Shown here piece by piece: positions 38,101 through 49,874 of a DNA stretch of 64,000 nucleotides. The stretch is from Cinnamomum chago (lineage: Eukaryota > Streptophyta > Magnoliopsida > Laurales > Lauraceae), in assembly GCA_038049695.1 (NCBI GenBank), contig CP142453.1, positions 20,030,001-20,094,000 on the forward strand, in the 5' to 3' direction. The translations under genes were made by a program, and so were the position numbers. A model generated the notes under the pieces. It was not told where the DNA came from. It saw only the letters and a list, made by a program, of their open reading frames with translations, and ran no database searches. Each line of letters opens with the position of its first letter. Position 1 is the first letter of the stretch.

Positions 38101-38610
38101 TAGAAAAGTAAATTTGAATAATTTAGATTTCAAAGGTGGGCTCCGTTGATGTACTTAAAGCAACAATTTACCCCCTAATAAAAATGTTTTATAAGTGCTT
38201 AATCTAACAATGAACCCTACTCCGATCAATAACATTCAAATGTTGTTAATCTGGAACTTTTTTAAACATATATTACACTCTGTGACACCTAACAAATAAC
38301 TCAATTTAAAATATATTACATTCTTTAAAAACTGTCAAACATCAAAAACATTACGACATTTTAAATTATACTATTCTATTCTAGACTATAATATTTAAAT
38401 CTGTAAATTTTTTATTTGGGAGACATCCATATGGGCCCTAAATTTGTGAGTGGGTATTTGTTTACACATATATACATAGTAGTAATTCAAGACTAAATGA
38501 GTTCTATCTTTGAGATTATTAAAAATGTGAGGGATGATGGATACAAGGTAGGAACTTAGATGGGAATTGGACTTGTCTGGGATTTGAAATGTAGGGTGTT
38601 ATTCTTGGTG
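35120..38610. other. Intergenic DNA between FAD synthetase and RING copy A
   Basis: No gene is recognised. It holds a GACGGACCCAAGA word at 35903 that may be a transposon end, an (AT)n tract at 36540-36563, a SINE-like stretch at about 37285-37350 and GTG/GAT trinucleotide-rich DNA at about 37965-38080. Confidence 0.5.
37285..37352 (-). repeat. tRNA-derived SINE-like fragment
   Basis: On the minus strand, TAGCTCAGCTGAGAACA (A-box-like) is followed at about the right distance by GAGTTCAAGACCC (B-box-like). The two are spaced as in tRNA genes and tRNA-derived SINEs. No cloverleaf can be completed, so it is not a tRNA gene. Confidence 0.45.
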
Positions 38611-39012
38611 ATGTTGTAAGGGCTTTGAGATTCTTACTGGTGTGTTAAAGTCAAATTTCTTCTGGTTAGTTTGCATAGTTTGAACTGGACTTCTGGGTAA
38701 TTTGAACTGTCAATCCAAGCATTAATTACAGAGAGATATTGAGACAATTTGAGTGGGAGAAAAGCAACATCCAAGATTATTAGTTTGATCACATAAAGAA
38801 GGCACTTCTGTCTAATTGTTGAGATAAATTGGAAAGGAAAGAGAACACACACAGATTAGATGAAAGAGGAATGCACTACAAGTAAACTCAATATCAATTT
38901 GGTGGGGTTTGCCACCAAGAAAGCAGAGAGAAGTACATTCAAGAAGAAAAGAAACATACAATTCAACTCAATCAATAGCTATTGATCCAACTCAAAATTC
39001 AAAATGATGAAA

Positions 39013-39702
39013 TCAAAACACATGTTGAAGACTAGATCTACAAATTGGGCAAGAATTGCTCAGTTTGAGCCACTCCACAATACATGGCCCATGGAAAACA
39101 TGGAGACAAGGCATCTGCTTGACTTGGGTATCCTCAACAAACTCCTCAAGACAGATGTTACAATCCAAGTATTTGTTCTCCACTTTCTTGAATATGTTAG
39201 TCTTCAATGCTGCGATTTCATGGTCTGTAGCCGGAACTACCCCAATGCCTGTTTGCTCATTCAAATTCTCCAACTCTCCTCTATCCGGCAGCGATTGTTC
39301 TTCTATAATCTCCACTGTAAAAGTAAGCAACAAAGTATTGCAGCCTCTTTCTAAAGCATTCCGTGCTTTATTAAACGCATGTTTTGCTATGGGTGTCGTC
39401 AAATCTCGTACAGATACTCTTGGAATATTATCCATTAGAGAAAGAGTGTGGAGAGCAAAGCTTGCCGACGCCTCTGGGGACAAAAGATTGTTGATAGAAG
39501 GGAAGAAATCCATCTGTGAATTGGAAACCACTCTTTCCAGTACCACAAAACTGATAGCTTCCCCATGCACAAATGGAACTGTCCATGTTTTTCTCTCTTT
39601 CACATGATATCTTACTCTTACTTTTATTTCTTCCTCTTGTCCTTGAATCGCCATTGCTGTGTGAGATGACAAGTGAAGACTGACGTTGTGAGTGGATCCC
39701 AT
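39013..39702 (-). CDS. RING-H2 finger protein, copy A (probable E3 ubiquitin ligase)
   Basis: A single-exon gene for 229 residues starting MGSTHNVSLH. RING-H2 proteins recruit E2 enzymes and attach ubiquitin to targets; the target here is unknown. The C-terminal RING has C181, C184, C199, H201, H204, C207, C218 and C221, spaced CxxC-x14-CxH-xxHxxC-x10-CxxC, the complete RING-H2 pattern. The first 150 residues are a conserved region shared with copies B and C (EEEIKV...Y.V, LLSPE, NEQTG.G.VPATD) that I cannot match to a named domain. There is no signal peptide or membrane segment. Copies B and C lie on the opposite strand downstream, and a gutted relic lies 1.5 kb upstream. The TATA box is near 39835. 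Confidence 0.88.
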   Translation of the reverse strand: MGSTHNVSLHLSSHTAMAIQGQEEEIKVRVRYHVKERKTWTVPFVHGEAISFVVLERVVSNSQMDFFPSINNLLSPEASASFALHTLSLMDNIPRVSVRDLTTPIAKHAFNKARNALERGCNTLLLTFTVEIIEEQSLPDRGELENLNEQTGIGVVPATDHEIAALKTNIFKKVENKYLDCNICLEEFVEDTQVKQMPCLHVFHGPCIVEWLKLSNSCPICRSSLQHVF

Positions 39703-39829
39703 GAAGTTTTCTTGAAGAAAGAAACACTGACACGTACAACAGGAAGAAGAAGATGGATTGGTGGGTTGAATTGAAGAACATGCGAAAGGAAAGAGGAAGG
39801 CTGTTATGAAATCTATTTTCTTATTGTTG

Positions 39830-39840
39830 ATATTTATAAG
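39830..39840 (-). promoter_or_regulatory. TATA box of RING copy A
   Basis: CTTATAAATAT on the minus strand about 130 bp upstream of the ATG. Copy B has a similar TATA word at about the same distance from its start, which supports both. Confidence 0.6.
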
Positions 39841-40978
39841 GGGAATGCAAAACGTACGTATGAAGAGAGTTCGATTCTAATCAGACTTCCCAAATTAAGG
39901 TTCATGTAATTTTGAAAAACGGTTATTGGCTAACCACTAGTTTGCTGTTGAAATTTCAGCTACTTACTATATTTACTTTTGCAATTTAGAAAGTGGAGAG
40001 AGTTACCCTAACTTCACAGTGGGGCCCACCTATTGTAATCCGTTTTGGTCATGTTAGATAACCCATTTTTAGTCTTAAATACCCCATAATCATGATTGAA
40101 TTAAAATATTAATTAGTTTCTATTTTCTTTCTTTTTTCCAGAACTACCCTTAATTAATCTTTAATTTAATTATCATGGGAGCTTGGTCAAACTTATGGTT
40201 GACCGTGCAACACATGTTGTGGACCTTGCACAACATGTGGGCCACCTAATGGGTCCACTTTATGTATTTATTTATTCCTATTTAATATATATGCATGACC
40301 GAACCTAGCTAGCTATTATATAGTCTGTTCTAATTTATTTCAACTAATTCATTCAAACTGTGGGTTCAATTGACCAATATAAGCGTGTGAATTTGCATGT
40401 GACTTATCTACACATAAACTTATGTTATAGTATGCCTATGGTCAATTATATTTAATTAATCATTTTTCCACATAGGTGTTGGTTTATTGGCATAAGGCGT
40501 CGGTTTGCTTGCCTTTCGATATTGTGTGATACCCCCCAATTTAACTGGTGCATTTGTGTGTGAGTCTTGTGTGTACTTGGGGTATTAGCCTCCTATCGAG
40601 TCAAATATCATAGGGATACCCTCATCAACAAAATAAGATAAAATAAGAAATTATCATTTAACTTAATTGCGTGTGAAGAAAATATGTTTTATAATATATA
40701 AGGGAGCATTATTCTTTTTCATCGCGAGTTATCATCTAAACAATGCTGTAATAAAATAAGCTAAAATATTCTAGCAAAAAAAAAAAGCTAAAATACATTT
40801 AAAGAGTATTCCTGGATTGGGTCCTTACAATGGCTAGGTATTCATTCTTTGATCTTTCCCTTGATTCACTTTGAAGGAAAGGTTATTTGAAGCTTATTTT
40901 TTGAATATTCAACTTTAATCTTCATTTTTTTTACCACTCAAAGATGTGAATTCTTAAGTATTCAATTTCTATATGTAT

Positions 40979-41315
40979 TGAGACTCTTGCTGGTGTTTTA
41001 AAGAAGCCAAAATTTCTTTTGGGCGATTTGAACCATCAAATCTAGGCATCACATATAGAGATTGGGACATTTGAAGTGGGAAAAAAAAGAAGCAGCAGCA
41101 ACATGCAAGATAATTAGTTAGATCAAAGAAAGGAGGCAGTTCTATCTAGTTACCATATTAAATTGAAACGGAGAAAGATTACACACAACTTAAATGCCAC
41201 AGGAATGCATTACGACATGTGAAGATTGAAGTGGTGAGTAGAATTCATGAGGTTTGCTTGAAGAATAAGAACAGCTAAAACAAGAAGGAGAAGAAATAGA
41301 TGGAGAAGAGGAAAA
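40979..41315 (-). pseudogene. Relic of a RING-H2 gene with its coding body deleted
   Basis: The interval 40979-41215 matches the 3' flank of copy A (38627-38880): GAGACTCTTGCTGGTG versus GAGATTCTTACTGGTG, and many blocks after it. It then jumps directly to sequence matching the first codons and 5' leader of copy A (39672-39770). On the minus strand, ATG at 41248 opens a frame MNSTHHFNLH, parallel to MGSTHNVSLH of copy A and MGSTHHCTVD of copy B, and then runs into the 3' flank. About 0.8 kb, essentially the whole coding region, is missing. It is on the same strand as copy A, so the two were a tandem pair. It cannot encode a RING protein. Confidence 0.75.
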
Positions 41316-42091
41316 GTAAAGTTGTGAAGTAATCTTCTAGAAGACACGGGATGTCAATACTTGCGTCTCAAAACCTGCGTCACCATCGACCCTCAACACT
41401 AAAAATAAGGATTCACGCCGACCCTCGTAAAAAAGGTAAAAAAACAAGGGCTTTTGGACATGAACTATGAAGGCCTCTTTTGTGTGAGGTCACTTAGTAT
41501 ATAGTCGTTGAGATGTGGCTCACCTGGCATAGTCATTGCAGCAGGTTCAGGTTGTTGCTTGAAAAATTCAGGCCAAGTTCAGGTTTCCCCAAAGACTAGT
41601 TCAACCTGGCTAGGTTAGAGTACCCCTATGTATGGAGAATAGTCTATGGTTGGAGAACACCTGAGCCACAGCTGGTTATGATTTAAAAGGTCCTTATATA
41701 AATTGAAACTCAATCACATAAAATCCTCATGATCACTAGTCAAAATGTACATGGTCAATAATATTTACTACAATGGAGGTCGACATATCCAGTTTAATTA
41801 TTTATTAGGTGCATATACTTGTTCAATTTGTTGGGTCATTATAAACAGACAAAACTTATTACTGTTTGGTTGATTCTTTTTGCTGCCTGCAATTTTATCA
41901 TAACTGGAATTCAATTATGTTACTCACATCACAAGCACCCATAACACTTTCGCATGACTCAAGACTATAATTTACACAGAAAGAGGACCAAGCAATGAAT
42001 GAGCCTTTTTATTGGTTTCTAGCAAAGGAATTGAATCTGTGCTTTTTTTTTTTCTTTCCTTTTTGTTTAAGTTTCTTTTCTAGGAAAAGAA

Positions 42092-45000
42092 TTAATTTAA
42101 TTTCCGAAAAGATAAGAATGAAACATTCCATGTTTTGATTGGCGTGAACATTGCATTTCTTATCCGAATTCTTCGTGCCCATTTCTCCATGTATTCTCTT
42201 GCTTCCCATACTGCGCTTGCCTCCTCCCAGTCCCAAATTCCTGTTGCAGCTGAGATCTTGCCTCTTTGTTCAGTAGACCCCTCCACTTCCTGCAAAACAG
42301 AACCACCACGTTTCTCAAGCTCTTCTACGTTGAGTAGAGAAGTAGCGACTGATGTGCAAATCATGCAATCCACATTGTTTATGCAGAGTGCCTATTTTTT
42401 ATACAACCTCGTTTAAATAAAGATTCGGCAATCCATTCCTCCAATGAATGCAGTACAATAATAATGAACCAGTTCTGAGAGAAAGAAAAAGAACTGCATT
42501 TCTGCAAATCATATGCAAGCCATTGACAGTTTATAACAAGGCATAACAAACACAAACACAAAAAGATCGAAGAAAAACGAAAAAAAAAAGAAGGGAAAGA
42601 GTCAACCAACTAAAGGAAGCATAATAGGAGCAAAAAACAATTAGTCAGACATCGCCATCAATTATAGCAGAAACACATTTAAATTCCTTCTCTGTTGATG
42701 CTTAACTCATAACCATGTGAAGGACGAGGACCATACCCACCACACTCTCCACCGATCATACTTACAAGCATGTGATTGGTCCTTTAGTTCCAAAGAGCCC
42801 AAAGAATAGCCACTATAGACAATGAGCTCATCGCACAATGGAAGGTGCTCACTATGGTAAGATTCCACAAACACAGACCTCATGAGAGAATATCCCCACA
42901 TAAATCAAGATAATAAATCAAAATAATATAAAAATTACAAAACATTCATTTCTTCTATGATAAAAAAAACTTACAAAACATTTTTTACTTCTATGATTAA
43001 AAAAAAAAAGAAACCCTTAAAAGAATTATTTTACTAATAAATAGTGAGGAAACTCAAAGAAAGAGAAGAACTTAAGTGAATAAAATTGAACTCCTAAAAA
43101 AAATCTAATTTTAAGGTTTCAAAAGAAAAATAGAAAAATGGATGAGAAAATTAGGTAAAACAAAATGAAAAAACCCTCTCCCTCATATACATGGAGATAT
43201 TATTTTGGTAAATCTTGAGAGAGTTTGTCTCCTAAAACAATAATAGCGGAAGTTCTTGCAAAAAGAGAAGAACGAAAGTTCCTAAATATCGAATTCTGCC
43301 TCACATTAAAGTTAGTGAATTTAATATTTCTTTAGTAAATTAATTAGATAGGTGTGTGCATTCGCGCTAAGTTAGGCTACTGGTCAGGAGTGATACTTTA
43401 AACTTAGAGACCCCAGGATCGATCCCTGAGCATGCGGAGTGATACTAAGCTGTTAACACCACTCAACCAGTGTTAGGCTGTTAGCACAAGCAGCTGCCTT
43501 ACCATCATTTTGGCATATACACATACACACATACAGAGAGAATAACTTATTAAGGCTTATGTAGATGCACACAAAAGGGTAAGTTGGTAGAACTATAAAT
43601 TATTGTTTCCGTCATGACAACTTCAGAAGCCGCCGAATTTGAGGTATGATCATCATGGATTATCGAGAGAATGCAAAAAATGATGGGAGGAAAGACTATG
43701 GCAAGCCAATAACTGAAATTTGTTAGAAAATTGTTCTCTTAGAGCTGATTTTGTCTAAGAATGTTTGCTTGCTGGTCAAGAATGAACAAAATGTGTAGTG
43801 ATATGTAACAGGACTAGGCAATGATAAGGAAGCTTAACAACATTGAGGTTCTTAAATGACCATTGACAACAAACAGGACAAGGCTGTTATTACTTATTAG
43901 GACCCAAGTTATCAATCACATCCAATACAAGCATTATGGTAAGAGTATATAAACAAGTAACTGATCAACTTGCAAGTATTCAGTAAGCATGAAGTAATTG
44001 ATTGCACAGCAGCATATAACTGAATACATTAATATTTTTTTAATACATTAAAATTTAATGCACTCCTAAATAGTCAAATCAGATTCTCATAATATGTCTA
44101 TAATGCACAGAGAGTACTAACATACCTCAGATTTTAAATGTTGTGAGCAACATGGCCTGTCTTCAGGTTTTGGATCATCAACGCGTAAACATAGAGGTTG
44201 TTTCAGAAGCAACATAGCTAAATCAATATCAAGCAGTCCGGCGTCCACCATTTTCCTCAATGCTTTAGCTTGGGAGATCTTCCCTCTTTAAAAAACGAAA
44301 AGTAAGATGTTAAGCAGTCCAGCATGCTAGATAGAGTCCCAGCTATATGGAGTGACAGGTTTAACAACATTAGTTTCTAAGTGTGACACACACCAAACAG
44401 AACCATGTTATTGAGTTGACAATCAAGCTGTAATGACTGAAACAGACGGTATGGAGAAAAAACTCTCATTGCAACAAATAATAATAACATAATAATAGAA
44501 TTTAAGTTTTATCATCACTGAGACATGGATTTGTCCAATACTCTAGTGACTGAACAATGTTTACACAAAGTTACGTGTATGTGAATGTCAAAATGGACAT
44601 AACAGCTGAAACAGACTGAAGCTGGAAATGTACGCTGGAAGCCAATGATAGCAATCCAGGTGCAGAGTCGTTTCAGCTCTGGCAAGGTTCAAAATCATGG
44701 TAACAGTTAAGAAGGCTAAATTGAAAATCTGTCGCTCATGAAGATCGTAAAAAGTTGAATGCATTACTGTGACAAGTGAATCGAAAATATTAAGGACCAG
44801 AACTAGACAAAAAGCAAGCTCACAAACCTGCTTGGTTCCCTAAAAGGGGAACGGCGTTCAGGTGAAGGTATTATCCCAGCTAGCATCGCAGATTCTGCTA
44901 AGGTAAGAACGGAAGGGGGCTTCCCAAAGTAAAAGGCAGAAGCTGCCTCGATTCCATACACTCCATGCCCCCAGTATATCTGTAGCATTACCATATTTCT

Positions 45001-48000
45001 CTGTTAGACTTCCATAAAGCAAGGATCCTCTACGAAGAATCTAACAATAAATTCATGCAACACACATCAGTATCAAAGTTGTTGTTTCTACTCAAGCAAT
45101 GAAATTGCAGAACACTGCAATCATTATTAGATTACTAATACATTTTCATAGGGGTTTGATAGGTATTGATGATTATAAATTGTACTTGTTTTTAGATGTT
45201 TGTGCAACAGAGTTGATAGGATGACCTTTTAGCATTACTAATCAGTACTATTATTTTACCATTATCCGCTGACACATGCCAGTGCTAAGCTAGGAAAAAG
45301 GAGGGTCATGTCAGATTGGAAATCAGCTATAAAAACCTGCCACACTACATTAGGGGTTGTACCTCTTTTCGGATACATGTAATATGAAAACTGAATATAC
45401 ACACCTAATGCTAGTGTACCCGAGGCAACACACTGCAACAAAACCCAGCTGTAGTGTCAACTGAACAAGGGTTGGATAAGGACTCTAATAGACTTAATAT
45501 AGTTTCAGCACGAGTGTCATCACCATCATCAAAGCCTTGTCCCAACTATGTTGGGTCAGCTACATGGACTTTGTTCTACCATTCCAATCTATCCTAGGCA
45601 AAATCGTCATATGGGTTGCACTTCTTCAAAGTTATCCTTGCTACCTACATCCATGATCTCTTAGGTCACACCCCCATTTCCTTGAGGGGCTATTAAACTA
45701 CATAGAGAAACTTTTCCTTACCAATGCCATTCTTAGCGTATGTTGAACAGGTCCAAACCATCTCAAACAAGTTTCTCTTTTTTTTATCACTTATTGATGC
45801 TACCTCTAAATGCTCTCAAATACACTCATTTCTGATTCTATTTTTCCTAATTTTACCACACATCTATCTTAACACTGTCATCTCTGCTACACTCATTTTT
45901 CGCATGTTTTTTTTTTTCATAATTGGCCAGCTCTTATCCCATGCTCAACATCCTTAATCTCCCCATTAGTACTAATTATAGAGCCAAGGTATTGGAAGGA
46001 CTCTCTTTGTGGTGCCACTTGGGTTCTTATAGGAGTTGCATCTCTTTGAACATCCCCATTGAAGATGTAATTCGTATATTCCATCTTTGTACGACTTAAT
46101 TTAAAGCCTTTGGATTATAAAGCCTCTCGCCTTCTCTCAAGTTTTGCAGTCACTCTACCTCTCAATTCATCCACCAATACATTCTATTTGCAAACAACGT
46201 ACACTAAGGTACCTCCAATTGAATATGAGGAGTTATTTCATCCATAATTAGTGCAAAGAGATAAGGGCTTAAAATTGACCCCTGATGCAAACCTATGGTC
46301 ATTGGAAACTTACATATCTCTCCACAGGTAGTTCTCACGCTTGCTACCACTTACCACTCCCTCATATGTCATTAATGATGTCAATATAACCTCTTTGAAT
46401 ACTAAATCCTACCAAATCAAATCTCTAGATACCCTATTGTAGGCTTTTGCTAGATCGATGAAGACCATGTGAAGATTTTTCCTCTTTTGTTTTTCTATTA
46501 ACTGTCTAAGTAAGAAGACAACTTCCATAGTTGGACACCTTAGAATGAACCCAAATTGATTTGAAGATATCTTGGTCTTTTATTTAAGTCTCTGCCCAAT
46601 TACTCTCTCCCATAGTTTCATAGTGTGACTCATAAGTTTAATCCCACAATAATTGGTGCAACTTTGCATATCCTTTGTTCTTATAAATAGGCACTACAAT
46701 ACTTCTTCTTCATCCATCCTGCATTTTCTTCGTCCTCAATATCTTATTTGAAGAGCCCAATTAACTAGCAGTTTCACCACAACTGTAAAGCTAGAAATTA
46801 GCAAGACATCCCAAATCATGCAAAGAAAATGAAAGGTGCAAATTAAGAAAGCAGACCATAAGAAAGAGCTTCACTTGAAAATGATCATGTTTTAAAACAA
46901 GTTTGAAAAGCAAATAATAGTAGCACAAGAGATGGAAGTTGAAAGAGGAGAAAGCTTTGGAAGTTGGCAAGGCTTTAAGCTTCTTTATTCAAGAAAATGT
47001 AACTTTGAAAATGGGATAATCATTGTAGTTGATGGATATCTAAGGAGAAAATTGTAGAGGTTAAGAGAAAGAACAGTAAGTTCATTATAGTTAAGATTGT
47101 ATTAGATACAAAAATCCTATATTTCAAAAATACTAATGCACCCAAAGCAAGACTAATAAGGCAACTCATCAAAAAGCTCATAAAAGGAAAATTCATCAAT
47201 GAGTTGTTTCCAAATTTACCGATTAAAAACAAAAAAGTTTCTGTTCAGCTTAATAAACTATGAATTCACAGTTTAATAAGCTGAGCACAGATTGATGGGA
47301 ATCAGGATAATTTGTTAAAGATGATGATGATGAAGACAATGATGACGATGATAATGATGGAATTACCTTACTGAGATATGAGCATAGAATTTTCCATTTT
47401 GACAATTTCCTCTCCAGCAACAGTGCTAACACCATTTCAATAACCTTTCTTGAAAATTTTCGCTCATGTTTTAAGAACACATTCTTCACAAGCTGTCATA
47501 TAGAATCAACAAAAAAAAAAAAAAAAAAAAAAAAACTATGAAATGAGAAATACAGTCCACATTCAATAAGTAAAAAAGGCCTATAGGCAGATGGTTAGCA
47601 TTGTCCAATAGTTGTCATCTTTCGTTTTTAGCTATGATCCATACATATTCCAACCATTATTCTCAATGTCGAGATCTTGTGAGTTGTGACTAGTACTACT
47701 AAGAGTAAGACCAGTGTCAATGTGTCATAGCATACCATTTGCCATTTTATTATGGGTCGGAATCCAATCTAGTCCACTGCAGTTCTATTATATTAATATG
47801 CTTCTACCCCCTCAACGTTGAGAGAAGCTCACCTTCTTAAGTCAAAACTGCAGCCCTTCCACCCCTAGTACTGGCCAAATTTCACTCCAACTTGGGAGGG
47901 ACCGACCATGGAGCGCCATTCATTTAAACTCTCACAGTAGACCCCACTCTAAATGGAGTGAAATTTGCTAGAACCAATGCTAAGATGGGTGGTTTCGTAA

Positions 48001-49349
48001 GCAGGTTGGATTCAAGGTGGGACCCACTCATTTATTAAGGATGGAAATTGTGGTAGTATATATATATAGATACATACATAGGAGAAACAATCAAAGTCCA
48101 ACTGGTTGTGCTACTATTTGTAGTACAAGTGTACAACCCATTTTTTGGGGCCCACTTCAGCCCACACAGATGCTTAATGGTTGGACAGAAAGGATATCCA
48201 TAGACTACACACATGGTTGAAAAATCACACTAAATTCAATGGTTACAATTCACTAGTTTCTCATGACTCCTGAGGGTCCTTCAAGTTAGCTGCCTAGAAC
48301 AATATGGTTCATGTTACATACTCTCAATGCAATGGTTATACGCTCACAGAATCAAATTGAAATATAGGTTTATGTAATCCATGGAATGCCTCCTACCCGA
48401 CCCCATCCACCATAGATGCAGCATGGCCTCTACACTATTGACCTGATCATTTCTCTTAATATAACAGAACAGTTAATATAAAAAAAAGCAGAGTAGCACT
48501 AGGGAATCAGTATCACCAATTCATACATGTGGGCACGCACTCGTTTCAGTGACCCAGACGGCCAATGCGACAGCGGGTTCGGGCAAACAACACAAGATTC
48601 AACTATCCTAGCCATCTATTTACCTTCTGGTTTATTCTTTTCAACCATGTTTTGCAGGCTACCAGCAATCCAAGTAATGGGTTCTTCAAGTCACTAACAT
48701 TGTGATTAGTGTGATTAAATTAGACTGAGAGACAGTCTCATCATTATCATAATTTGATTACGATAAATGGGTTTGTGTAATTCTCAAATAAATGCAAGAT
48801 TATTCAGGTGCGGTCTCTAAAATCTTACATCTGCATTGAGGAATTTACCTGCTGGGTAATGGTGCTGCCGCCTCCGCCGTCCGGGAACAGGAGTATGGCG
48901 CGAGAGACGCCAATGGGGTCTATTCCAAAATGACTGAAAAAGCGATTATCCTCGCAGGCGACGATAGCTTGCCAGAGATGAGAAGGAAGATGGGCCACCA
49001 TGGCCTCCGCCTCTTGGGAGTGGGCGAGGAGGCGGCACCATCGCTGGGAGAAATTGGGTGGGAGGAGACGAAGAGAGACAATGGCTGCATAAAAGATGAG
49101 AGAGTGAAGGAGGAGGAGGAGGAGGAGGAGGAGCTTAAAAGAGGAGGAGAAAGAAAAGGAGGGGTTTTGCTGTAAGGGTTTTGGAGAGGCTTTTGGGAAA
49201 GAGATGGTGATGCGATTGGGATTGGGTTTGGGATGAAGATTGGATTGAGATGAAGGAATGGAAATGGGGTTCGATGGACGACATGGATTGTAAAACGAGG
49301 GTTTTGAGAGAGATTTAAAGAAGTTGGGATGAGTGAGAACCAACGACAT
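42092..49349 (-). CDS. Plastid-type peptidoglycan glycosyltransferase (GT51, monofunctional)
   Basis: GT51 enzymes polymerise lipid II into glycan strands; in bacteria and mosses this makes peptidoglycan, which in moss is needed for plastid division. I join five exons: 49349-48849, 47492-47367, 44979-44828, 44285-44126 and 42289-42092. All borders are GT/AG and in phase, giving 378 residues. Residues 1-70 are Ser/Pro-rich without acidic residues, like a plastid transit peptide. A membrane helix follows at 71-95 (nine consecutive Leu). Motifs in order are ACEDNRFFSHFG (catalytic Glu133), GGSTITQQ (160-167), RKVIEMVLALLLE (second Glu186), YWGHGVYGIEAAS and LAESAMLAGIIPSPE. No transpeptidase domain follows, so it is monofunctional. 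ILCSYLSK replaces the usual ILExYLN. The last exon (65 residues) is supported by phase and splice site only. Confidence 0.88.
43345..43470 (+). repeat. tRNA-derived SINE-like fragment in GT51 intron 4
   Basis: GTTAGGCTACTGGTCAGG is A-box-like, and AGGATCGATCCC about 30 bp later is B-box-like. This is the head arrangement of tRNA-derived SINEs. It ends in CA-rich sequence near 43510. No target duplication was found. Confidence 0.4.
45512..46750 (-). mobile_element. RTE-type LINE relic with reverse-transcriptase remnants in GT51 intron 2
   Basis: Read on the minus strand, the left part shows broken reverse-transcriptase wording: KLWERVIGQRLK, NQFGFI, then MVFIDLAKAYNRV (normally DxxKAYDRV) near 46440-46480, followed by remnants of the catalytic region with several stops. 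The 3' end at about 45512 finishes with the short GATGATGGTGATG-type repeat common to RTE LINEs. It is 5'-truncated, coding-dead and lies in the same orientation as the host gene. Confidence 0.75.
47509..47535. repeat. A homopolymer, about 27 nt, beside GT51 exon 2
   Basis: A long A run begins about 17 bp upstream (in transcript terms) of the acceptor of the exon at 47492-47367. Transcribed, it is a U tract that serves as, and greatly extends, the polypyrimidine/U-rich region before the 3' splice site. Confidence 0.8.
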
Positions 49350-49874
49350 GTGTGAAGTTGATAGGATGAAAGGTGGTAAGGTGCATATTTGAATATTTTA
49401 CAGGCAAAGAATCTTTCGTCAATGTGGAGGAGTTACTGGTTGAGTAAAGGAGGAGTATAATTTCGGTTAAAACTAAAATTTTAGAATTTTTAACCGCAAG
49501 GGGGCAGTAAGGTTGGCTAGGGTTGTGGATTAGAATAAAAGATTGCGATTGCGAACTCATGCCCTATCCCGCCTTTATCACTTGGAGATTGCGATTTTGA
49601 ACTCATGCTTTTATCACTTGGAAACCCGTATGGTTAGTGCATAGCTACTAGCATGACAACAGTTGTTGGTAACTGTAGGGTATTTAGATATTTAGTCACG
49701 GAATAAAAATGGGTCTAGGTTACATACCCTACTTGGTTAGAAAAAAAATGTAAGATTATGGAATTACAGTGAACATAATCTTAAATTGAAGATAGGCTAT
49801 AGTACATTGTGTACATCAATTTTTATATTCATTTATTTACGTAAGACTCTTTCAATATAGAATATCATTGATTT
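49350..49874. other. Upstream region of the GT51 gene
   Basis: No gene. It contains the presumed promoter and 5' leader of the GT51 gene, which reads leftward from 49349. No convincing TATA box was picked out. The solo LTR at 49875 begins about 525 bp from the start codon. Confidence 0.4.

Noticed and set aside
39056..39607. A 183-codon + strand frame opposite RING copy A
   Set aside because: It is the mirror of the RING frame, and the RING cysteine pattern is on the minus strand only.
40525..40620. TGTGATACCCCCCAATTTAAC, which looks like the start of a gypsy LTR
   Set aside because: No matching CA end or 5-bp target duplication was found downstream.
43345..43470. Possible tRNA gene
   Set aside because: The boxes are present, but no acceptor stem or cloverleaf can be formed, so it was kept only as SINE-like.
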